Shown here piece after piece: positions 8,018 to 13,131 of a stretch of DNA of 13,131 nt (position 1 is the first letter of the stretch; every line of letters starts with the position of its first letter). Both the position numbers and the translations under genes were made by a program. A model generated the notes under the pieces. That model saw only the letters and a program-made list of their open reading frames with translations, was not told the DNA's origin and ran no database searches. Origin of the DNA: Candidatus Altimarinota bacterium (GTDB taxonomy: Bacteria > Patescibacteriota > Gracilibacteria > BD1-5 > UBA2023); assembly GCA_947373235.1 (NCBI GenBank), contig CANBWW010000025.1:1-13131 (forward strand), written 5' to 3'.

Positions 8018-8092
8018 TGGCTGGGGTAGTAGGATTCGAACCTACGCATGGCGGAGTCAAAGTCCGCTGCCTTACCGCTTGGCGATACCCCA
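8018..8092 (-). tRNA. tRNA-Gln (anticodon UUG), CCA encoded
   Basis: The minus strand folds as a complete tRNA: acceptor TGGGGTA pairing with TACCCCA, D arm CGCC-AAGCGGTAA-GGCA, anticodon stem GCGGA/TCCGC with the loop CTTTGAC, T arm with GTAGG-TTCGAAT-CCTAC, discriminator G and an encoded CCA end. The anticodon UUG is at 8060-8058. The U1-A72 acceptor end is typical of bacterial tRNA-Gln. It decodes CAA and probably CAG; its anticodon does not read UGA. Confidence 0.97.
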
Positions 8093-8110
8093 ATATCAGA
8101 AATCCTGCAG

Positions 8111-8137
8111 ATTATAGTGAAAAGTACGGAAAGTCAA
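8111..8137 (-). promoter_or_regulatory. tRNA-Gln promoter
   Basis: On the minus strand TTGACT (8137-8132), a 15-bp spacer and a perfect TATAAT (8116-8111), ending 18 bases before the mature tRNA 5' end. Strong boxes at this distance are what a stable-RNA promoter should look like; the spacer is two bases shorter than the usual 17. Confidence 0.7.
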
Positions 8138-8138
8138 A

Positions 8139-8335
8139 ACTTTTCAAACCACTCAATGATATCAACAAAAAACAAGTAAATCAGAAAAATATTTCCTTCA
8201 TATATATTTTATCACGATAAAATGAGGTATATTCTAAAAAATGAGAAATAAAGTATATTTTAAATAGACAAGTATATATTTTTCATTTTTATACTTTTTC
8301 TGAAAAAGTATTTCTGAGCACGAAAGTATTTTTCC
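8139..8335. other. Very AT-rich intergenic tract with repeated AAGTAT elements
   Basis: There is no credible gene between tRNA-Gln and rplI. Variants of AAGTAT(AT)TTT recur near 8225, 8251, 8270, 8306 and 8324. A perfect inverted repeat, ATACTTTTT and AAAAAGTAT with a CTG loop, occupies 8291-8311 and is followed by a short T-rich stretch. The tract may hold binding sites or a weak terminator; no function is shown. Confidence 0.4.
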
Positions 8336-8363
8336 TTGCCCAAATACGGCTTTTTCATAGAAT
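8336..8363 (+). promoter_or_regulatory. Putative rplI-ruvX promoter
   Basis: TTGCCC (8336-8341), a 16-bp spacer and TAGAAT (8358-8363), 31 bases before the rplI ATG. The layout matches the TTGC / 16-bp form seen before ruvB and the metallo-hydrolase. The leader ends in an AT-rich stretch with no Shine-Dalgarno sequence. Confidence 0.45.
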
Positions 8364-8394
8364 CGATATATATTATTTTCTCATATAAATATCT

Positions 8395-8862
8395 ATGGCT
8401 GCCTCCAAAATCTCAGTAGAACTCCTCGTCGATATTGCCCACATGGGAAGAAAAGGTGATGTCTTAGAAGTTTCGACAGCGCAAGCACGGAATTCTCTCA
8501 TACCAAAAAAGATGGCAAAAGAGCTCACCACTGAACTCATGAAAAAACGAGAAAACGATGCAAAACGAGCGAAAGAACAAGCACGTATGCGCCTCGAACA
8601 GGCCTATGAAATCCAGAAACTTCTTGATGGAAAAACGATAGATATGAAACTGAAGGGGAAAAATGGAAAAACCTTCGGAGGAATCAGCGAACACGAAGTC
8701 ATCGGAAAGATCAAAAACACATGGAATATCGATTTCGAAAAAAAAGATGTAAAGCTTCCAAATAAAACCCACATAAAAACCCTCGGAAATCATATGGTCT
8801 ATCTGCATATAACGCACGATACGCTTGCAAAGATTTTTATAAATATAACGATCGATGAATAA
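8395..8862 (+). CDS. rplI: 50S ribosomal protein L9
   Basis: A 155-residue protein, close to the usual 148-150. The N-terminal domain is recognisable as VELLVDIAHMGRKGDVLEVSTAQARNSLIPKKMA, matching the L9 pattern of G.kGdvv.Vk.GyaRN.LiP. A long charged helix follows (about 45-78), then a C-terminal domain with GKTFGGISEHEV (the G.lfGSVt.. position), NKTHIKTLGNHMVYLHIT. L9 binds domain V of 23S rRNA and helps keep the reading frame. It contains no TGA-Gly codons. The last bases overlap the start of ruvX by 8 bp (ATGAATAA), so the two are translationally coupled. Confidence 0.95.
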   Translation: MAASKISVELLVDIAHMGRKGDVLEVSTAQARNSLIPKKMAKELTTELMKKRENDAKRAKEQARMRLEQAYEIQKLLDGKTIDMKLKGKNGKTFGGISEHEVIGKIKNTWNIDFEKKDVKLPNKTHIKTLGNHMVYLHITHDTLAKIFINITIDE

Positions 8863-9253
8863 TCTAGAAAAAAACTACCTCGCGATCGATTATGGAACGA
8901 AAAAATCAGGACTTGCCTATTCGGTTGGTCCTTTTGCATTTCCATGGAAAACTCTCCCAACGAAAGAACTTTTTGCAAATATAGCGCAGATGATGCAAGA
9001 GAAAAAAACGAGTGCGATCGTCCTAGGGCTCCCTTATAATATCGACGGTACCCTTTCTTCACACGGACAAAGAGTGCAAAGTTTCGCAAGAAGGATCGAT
9101 ACGGAATTGGGGATTGATGTATTTCTTCATGATGAACGACTTACTTCCAGTGAAGCCGAGATATTTTTCATAGAAAATCGGATCGAATGAGAAATTGATA
9201 CAGAAGCTGCAAGACTCATTCTGGAAGGATTTCTAGAAATATTAGAAGTATAG
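8855..9253 (+). CDS. ruvX: RuvX/YqgF family putative Holliday junction resolvase-like nuclease
   Basis: A 132-residue protein, normal for the family, once TGA at 9188 is read as Gly; the stop is TAG. RNase H-fold motifs are all present: LAIDYGTKKSGLAYS with the first Asp at 11-12, IVLGLPYNIDGT, the helix QRVQSFARR and VFLHDERLTSSEAE with the second acidic site. Family members process the 5' end of 16S rRNA in some bacteria and are implicated in junction resolution in others. It overlaps rplI by 8 bp and so shares its transcript. The TGA falls in the short loop before EIDTEAARLIL, where the family has its DxxAA segment (usually with a third acidic residue). Confidence 0.93.
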
Positions 9254-9293
9254 ATTTCTGAAATATATTTGATTTTTGATCTGAAAACTTCTA

Positions 9294-9321
9294 TTGCAGA
9301 AAAAACCTTTTTTCCTATACT
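9294..9321 (+). promoter_or_regulatory. Putative promoter of the metallo-hydrolase gene
   Basis: TTGCAG (9294-9299), a 16-bp A6CCT6-type spacer and TATACT (9316-9321), 37 bases before the ATG at 9359. Confidence 0.5.
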
Positions 9322-9358
9322 TCGGGCTCATGGTGTTTTGGAAATTTAGGATTATTTT

Positions 9359-10474
9359 ATGCTTATTATCGGTCTCATTTCATTTTTTATAGTTGGCCTT
9401 ATCGCTCTCTGTATAGTATTTTTTATGAATCATCAGCTCGCGAGCAAAGGTTACAAAGGTGAAAAAAGCGATCATTTTGATGGGAAAAAATTCTATAATG
9501 TTGGGTGGAATGCCTGAGAAACATTTCGTTTTACAGAAACAGAAGAAGAATTTCTCTGAAAAAAAAGAAAGAACGGATTTCTTACATTTTTTCGATGGAT
9601 CCTCAACCAAAGGATTTCTTTTTGGAAAAAAAGAAAAGTACATCCAGTAAAACCTATCAAAATTCATGACGATGAAAGTACTATCATCACATATATATGA
9701 CATGCGACTATTCTGATACAAACTGGTGGACTCAATATCCTTACTGATCCTGTTTGGGCGAAACGTGCAAGTCCAGTCAAGTGGTTTGGACCAAAAAGAT
9801 ATACCGCTCCAGGAGTACACTTTTCTGATCTTCCAAAAATCGATCTCGTGCTTCTTTCTCATAATCACTACGATCATATGGATATAGTGGCTCTCAAAAA
9901 ACTCTCAAAACGAGATAAAATGGCAATATATACGGGACTCGGAAATACAAAATATCTCTCAGATCGTGGAATAAAAAATAGTGTGGATATGGATTGGTGG
10001 GAAAAGAAAAAATATCAAAATAATGGAGATGGGGGAAATTGTGAAATCACTTTTATACCAAGTCAACATTTTTCAGCACGTGGAATCAGCGATCGAAATA
10101 AAACACTCTGGTGAGGATTTGCTTGGAAAATATGAAACCAAACGGGATATTTTGCGGGAGATACTGGATATGGACCATTTGTAAAAAAAATAGAAGAAAA
10201 ATTTCCATACGGATTTGATCTCGGACTTCTACCTATCGGAGCTTATAATCCACGATGGTTTATGGCAGCAATGCATACGAGTCCATTTGAAGGTATGCAG
10301 ATGCAGAAAGATCTCGGCATAAGAAAAGCGATCGGAATCCACTATGGAACATTCCCCCTTGCAGCCGACCTCCAAGATGAACCACTAGAGGATCTGATAA
10401 AAGCAAAACAGGACCAAGTATTTCAAGATCAATGGTTCGAAGTTGGGGAAAGTGGAACGAGTTGGAAGATATAA
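9359..10474 (+). CDS. Membrane-anchored NAPE-PLD-like metallo-beta-lactamase-fold hydrolase
   Basis: A 371-residue protein, TAA stop, with TGA at 9515, 9557, 9698, 10112 and 10133 read as Gly. The first 23 residues form one hydrophobic helix, an uncleaved anchor or signal. Then comes a basic linker and the fold: YIGHATILIQTGGLNILTDPVW, where the Gly of the conserved GHAT motif is a TGA codon; SPVKWFGPKRYTAPG; the zinc motif LLSHNHYDHMD (HxHxDH at 168-173); SQHFSARG; WGGFAWKI; AGDTGYGP; LPIGAYNPRWFM..MHTSP; and HYGTFPLA. This order is that of the NAPE-PLD/RomA/UlaG group, which hydrolyse phosphodiester or lactone bonds. Membrane placement fits a phospholipid substrate, but that is inferred. 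It is likely a single-gene transcript. Confidence 0.9.
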
Positions 10475-10505
10475 AAACTCTCTAGAATATATATTATTTT
10501 ATGAT

Positions 10506-10530
10506 CAAAATTTTCTCTCACGAAATTTTG
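10506..10530. promoter_or_regulatory. Inverted repeat, possible operator of the first Fur gene
   Basis: A perfect 8-9-8 inverted repeat: CAAAATTT (10506-10513), nine bases, AAATTTTG (10523-10530). Its right arm overlaps the -35 box of the predicted promoter of the first Fur-family gene. The geometry equals that of the repeat before the second Fur gene. It is not followed by a T run, so it does not look like a terminator. Confidence 0.45.
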
Positions 10531-10555
10531 CATTATAGAAAAATATAACTATACT
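10528..10555 (+). promoter_or_regulatory. Putative promoter of the first Fur-family gene
   Basis: TTGCAT (10528-10533), a 16-bp spacer and TATACT (10550-10555), giving a leader of about 35 bases that is pyrimidine-rich just before the ATG at 10597. Confidence 0.5.
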
Positions 10556-10596
10556 GCGAGCCCTAAAAATATTCTCATCACATTTACCCTTTCTCT

Positions 10597-10968
10597 ATGG
10601 CTATCTCTCGGATCACTCTCTCTCGCAAACGCTTCGTCGAAATTCTCGGACAAAATACGCGTATCACTTTTTCTGATCTCAAAAAGGAACTCGTAGGAAA
10701 ATGAGACTCACGAATGAATCTCGCAACGCTCTATCGTATCGTCGATGCATTTCGTGATGAAGGGATTATCCACCAGATGGAAATAGCCGGGGAACGCGTC
10801 ATATTCCCATGCCAATGTGAACATGCCACGAAGGATGATGGGATTGTGATATCATTTTGTGAAAACTGTGGAGCTATGTACGATCAGCATACGAAACTTT
10901 CCACTCCATATATCGGAAGTATGACGTATAATCGTATGAAGAGTTGCAGTGCTTGTGTACTTGCATAA
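10597..10968 (+). CDS. Fur-family metalloregulator, divergent paralogue
   Basis: A 123-residue protein with TGA at 10702 read as Gly 36. The winged helix is visible: a short helix-turn-helix around ITFSDLKKELVGKGDSRMNLATLYRIVDAFRDEGII, where NLATLYRIV matches the family's aTvYR recognition helix, then a wing GERVIFP. The C-terminal dimer domain has FCENCG and CSAC at the end, two CxxC pairs that in Fur/Zur proteins hold the structural zinc. The His-rich HHxH stretch typical of Fur is reduced to a CQCEH...D arrangement, so metal sensing may differ. Family role: metal-loaded dimers repress metal uptake or stress genes. It is followed by a strong terminator, so it is transcribed apart from the next genes. 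Confidence 0.82.
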
Positions 10969-10985
10969 ATGTATAAAAGAATATC

Positions 10986-11010
10986 AAACTCATCGAAAGA
11001 TGAGTTTTTC
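10986..11010 (+). terminator. Rho-independent terminator after the first Fur gene
   Basis: A perfect 9-bp stem, AAACTCATC (10986-10994) and GATGAGTTT (10999-11007), closed by a GAAA tetraloop and followed by a T-rich tail. It ends a few bases before the -35 box of the next promoter, isolating the two Fur genes from each other. Confidence 0.9.
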
Positions 11011-11012
11011 TT

Positions 11013-11039
11013 TTGACAAAAAATAATTCTTTCTATAAT
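11013..11039 (+). promoter_or_regulatory. Promoter of the Fur2-COG0523-ZIP operon
   Basis: TTGACA (11013-11018), a 15-bp spacer and TATAAT (11034-11039), both consensus. The ATG follows at 11061, a leader of roughly 15 bases without a Shine-Dalgarno sequence. No other promoter as good is seen before the two downstream genes. Confidence 0.7.
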
Positions 11040-11062
11040 AATTGAAACTCAGTATCAATTAT
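11038..11062. promoter_or_regulatory. Inverted repeat, probable operator of the zinc operon
   Basis: A perfect 8-9-8 inverted repeat: ATAATTGA (11038-11045), nine bases, TCAATTAT (11055-11062). It overlaps the end of the -10 box, covers the predicted transcription start and reaches the ATG, a classic repressor position. A Fur/Zur dimer is the obvious candidate ligand, as the first gene of the operon encodes one. Confidence 0.55.
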
Positions 11063-11462
11063 GAATATCGAATCTCTTCTCAAATCAGCAGGAAAAAGTA
11101 TAACACAAGAAAGAAAAGATATTTTTGAGTTCCTTAACAAACAACATATTTTCTCTTCGAGTGACCTCATAGCAAAATTCCCAGAAATCGGACGAGCTAG
11201 TGTTTTTCGTACCATTAATGTTTTTCTCGAAATAGGTTGCATTCGTCGAGTCAATCTCTGAACCAAAGAAGATTTTTATGAAATAGATGACCATCATGGA
11301 AGTCATCATCACGAACATATGCGATGTGAATCGTGTCATACTGTTTTGAGTTTTGAGTCCGCAGAAATCTGTAAAAATCTCTTCTTTATAGCACAGAAAT
11401 ACAAATTTCAAATCAAAGAACACAGTATTTCCCTCATCGGAAAGTGTGCAAAATGTCAATAA
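11061..11462 (+). CDS. Fur-family metalloregulator, Zur-like
   Basis: A 133-residue protein with TGA at 11259 read as Gly 67. It is a clear Fur/Zur/PerR relative: SITQERKDIFEFLNKQ (T..R..Il..L), FSSSDLIAKFPEIGRASVFRTINVFLEIGCIRRV with the recognition helix ASVFRTI, a DFYEIDD wing, the metal-site run HHGSHHHEHMRCESC and the terminal CAKC. The two CxxC pairs form the structural zinc site and the His-rich run the regulatory one. Zinc rather than iron is inferred from its operon partners, a COG0523 GTPase 25 bases downstream and a ZIP transporter. It probably represses its own operon through the inverted repeat at the promoter. Confidence 0.92.
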
Positions 11463-11487
11463 TAATATCCATTTTCTTTTTTATTTT

Positions 11488-12441
11488 ATGATTCCTATAA
11501 CAATCCTCACAGGTTTTCTCGGTTCTGGAAAGACCACTCTTCTGAACCATATTTTGAAAAATGCGAATGGAAAAAAGATTGCCATCGTCGAAAATGAATT
11601 CGGTTCAGCAGGGATAGATGCAGAACTCATAGAAAAATCTACTGAAGAAATCGTAGAAATATCGAATGGATGTATGTGTTGCACCGTTCGAAAAGACTTT
11701 ATCGAAGCCATTGAACGACTTTTAAAAAGTGGAAAGCCGATCGATCATATCATTATCGAAGCTTCGGGCATGAGCGATCCCCTTCCGATTGCTCAGTCAT
11801 TTCTCATGAATGATATGGCTGGTCGAGTTTCCCTGGATTCGATCATCTGTCTCATCGATGCTGAAAATATCGATCATAAAATCGTCGCCAATACCGAAAC
11901 AACCCTCGATCAGATCGAATATGCTGACTTCGTCATAGTCAATAAATCGGATCTGGTTTCTGTGGAAAAGCTCGATCTTATCGAGACGATCGTTCGAAGG
12001 GTCAATACATATGCACCGATTATTCATACATCTTATGGGGTCGTCTCACTCGAACTGCTCCTTGATACATATCGTATAGGAAATAACACTATCAGTAAGT
12101 TGGAAGAAACCGAAGATACTCACACTCATCGAGATGATATGTCGACATACACCTATCACTCCTCCGGAGCATTTGACACTCAGAAACTCGATAGTGTGTT
12201 TGTTGAACTCCCCTACGAAGTGTACAGGGTAAAAGGATTTATCCATCTCGCAGATAAACCTGGAAAAAGATTTTTACTCCAAAAAGCAGGAGCTCGGATC
12301 ACTCTCACGGAAGATGGTCCAGCCGATCCAAAAGAAAAAAATACCCTCGTATTTATCGGCGCTGATCTCGACACAAAAGAAATACATCTCCTTTTTGAAA
12401 ATGCAAAAATAAAAGGAAGTTCGGTTTTGTTTATGAAATAA
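11488..12441 (+). CDS. COG0523 (G3E) GTPase, putative zinc metallochaperone
   Basis: A 317-residue protein with no TGA-Gly codon, so it reads through even with the standard code. Motifs: Walker A GFLGSGKTTLL (9-19), NEFGSAGID (36-44), the family-defining metal motif GCMCCTVR with CxCC at 62-65, the EASGMSDP Mg2+ site (91-98), VNKSDL guanine-specificity motif NKxD (152-155), a His-bearing variable segment DTHTHRDDMSTYTYH, and the C-terminal CobW-type domain starting VYRVKGFIHL. Family role: GTP-driven delivery of zinc (or another metal) to apo-enzymes, often under Zur control. ATG at 11488 is preferred over 11446, which overlaps the fur stop. The ZIP gene follows after 12 bases. Confidence 0.95.
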   Translation: MIPITILTGFLGSGKTTLLNHILKNANGKKIAIVENEFGSAGIDAELIEKSTEEIVEISNGCMCCTVRKDFIEAIERLLKSGKPIDHIIIEASGMSDPLPIAQSFLMNDMAGRVSLDSIICLIDAENIDHKIVANTETTLDQIEYADFVIVNKSDLVSVEKLDLIETIVRRVNTYAPIIHTSYGVVSLELLLDTYRIGNNTISKLEETEDTHTHRDDMSTYTYHSSGAFDTQKLDSVFVELPYEVYRVKGFIHLADKPGKRFLLQKAGARITLTEDGPADPKEKNTLVFIGADLDTKEIHLLFENAKIKGSSVLFMK

Positions 12442-12453
12442 CTTGCTCATTTT

Positions 12454-13131
12454 ATGATTTTCCCGATTCTTATACTCACGCTTATATCTGCTTGCTGACT
12501 TCTTCTCTTTATTTTCAGGAAAGTAAATCGAACCTTTCTTGATCTTCTGATCGGACTCGGCGCTGGATCTATGCTTTCAGTATCACTCGTACATATATTT
12601 CCTGAAGCTCTGGAACAAACAGAACTTGCAGTTTATGCTTTTGTTATAGGATTTCTCGTGATCTATCTTATCGAAGAAATCATGACTTCACATGCGCACG
12701 ATCATATGCATGGAGATCATAAACATGAAGATCCACATGAGCACTACGATCATGTTGCACTCATCTCATTTGTTGCTGTATTTGTACATACACTTTTTGA
12801 CGGACTTGGCATCAGGGCTGGTTTCGGACTTTCACCAGAAATCGGATATACAGTGCTTGCATGAGTCGCGATTCATCAGATCCCAGTCTCACTTTCTCTT
12901 GCTGCTATTTTTCGCGATAGTAAATTTCGAAAACATACACAGATCATTTTTCTCATATTTTTTGCTTTTGCAGCAGCGATATGATACGTTATTTCTGATA
13001 GTATTTTACGACATGTTTCTCCGATTTTTACAGGACTCACGACTGCATTTGCTGGTGGTTCCCTTCTCTATGTCGCAACGGCTGATCTCCTTCCTCTCAT
13101 ACATGCCCAAAGTCGAAATAAATATGGAACG
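12454..13131 (+). CDS. ZIP-family divalent metal transporter (3' partial)
   Basis: 226 codons before the window ends, with TGA at 12496, 12862 and 12982 read as Gly. Several membrane helices are visible: PILILTLISACGLLLFIF, LIGLGAGSMLSVSLVHIF, VYAFVIGFLVIYLI, ISFVAVFVHTLFDGLGI, VAIHQIPVSLSLAAIF and IIFLIFFAFAAAIGYVI. The ZIP signature residues are in place: His 47 with PEA, His 112 with DG in HTLFDGLGI (the HNxxEG position of TM4), and His 141 with P in HQIPVSLSL (TM5). A His-rich cytoplasmic loop of about 22 residues (78-100) lies between TM3 and TM4, as usual. Role: inward movement of Zn2+ across the inner membrane. Position after a Zur-like regulator and a zinc chaperone supports zinc. Confidence 0.92.

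Noticed and set aside
8018..8092. tRNA that could be the UGA-reading suppressor
   Set aside because: The anticodon is UUG and the overall features are those of tRNA-Gln, so it does not decode UGA.
8139..8394. CRISPR array or small gene in the AT-rich tract
   Set aside because: The repeated words are too short and irregularly spaced for CRISPR, and no frame with a plausible protein is open there.
9380..9877. 165-codon reading frame on the minus strand opposite the metallo-hydrolase
   Set aside because: It is antisense to a gene with clear conserved motifs and shows no recognisable domain.
10506..10530. Terminator of the metallo-hydrolase gene
   Set aside because: The stem is AT-only at its core and lacks a T-rich tail; overlap with the next promoter fits an operator better.
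11085..11459. 124-codon reading frame on the minus strand opposite the second Fur gene
   Set aside because: It is antisense to a well-supported Fur-family gene and has no recognisable motif.
1..13131. Many genes appear to be pseudogenes broken by stop codons under the standard code
   Set aside because: All breaks are TGA, never TAA or TAG, and no frameshifts are needed; reading TGA as Gly restores conserved motifs.
1..13131. UGA as tryptophan or selenocysteine
   Set aside because: TGA sites match conserved Gly in RuvB, UppS, CHAP and the metallo-hydrolase; Trp is still encoded by TGG throughout, and the number of sites is far too high for selenocysteine.

Overview
The window comes from a bacterium that reads UGA as glycine (genetic code 25), so most likely a member of Candidatus Gracilibacteria or Absconditabacteria (BD1-5/SR1) in the candidate phyla radiation. 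The proof is internal. Read with the standard code, most genes here fall apart at TGA. Read with TGA as Gly, thirteen of them become full-length proteins of known families, and the TGA codons fall on glycines of conserved motifs (RuvB Walker B, CHAP active site, UppS, metallo-beta-lactamase fold). Every gene whose end lies in the window stops at TAA or TAG. By hand I count 56 in-frame TGA codons. The DNA is AT-rich, genes are tightly packed, Shine-Dalgarno sequences are nearly absent, and several promoters have short 15-16 bp spacers.

Layout. 1-1232 (+): the end of a TRM11-like RNA methyltransferase and a small DUF721-like protein. 1216-2112 (-): an HD-domain hydrolase of RelA/SpoT type. 2227-3243 (+): ruvB. 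3244-5802 (-): an isoprenoid operon, uppS followed by two paralogous trans-prenyl diphosphate synthases. 5906-6166 (-): a small RRM RNA-binding protein. 6318-7427 (-): a membrane-anchored LysM-LysM-CHAP cell-wall hydrolase. 7509-7820 (-): rplU. 8018-8092 (-): tRNA-Gln(UUG). 8395-9253 (+): rplI-ruvX. 9359-10474 (+): a membrane-anchored NAPE-PLD-like metallo-hydrolase. 10597-13131 (+): two Fur-family regulators in a row, a COG0523 zinc metallochaperone GTPase and a ZIP metal transporter that runs off the window.

How the genes work together. uppS and the two prenyl synthases form a lipid-carrier/isoprenoid unit. The second Fur-family gene, the COG0523 GTPase and the ZIP transporter look like one zinc-homeostasis operon. 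Both fur genes have a 25-bp inverted repeat with the same 8-9-8 geometry overlapping their promoters, which suggests repression by Fur-type dimers. ruvB and ruvX are DNA-recombination/maintenance genes, here in separate transcripts. No CRISPR array, transposon, prophage or toxin-antitoxin system was seen. The most unusual things are the genetic code itself, the uneven spread of UGA-Gly between genes, the twin-Fur zinc module and the RelA-like HD protein with an insertion.
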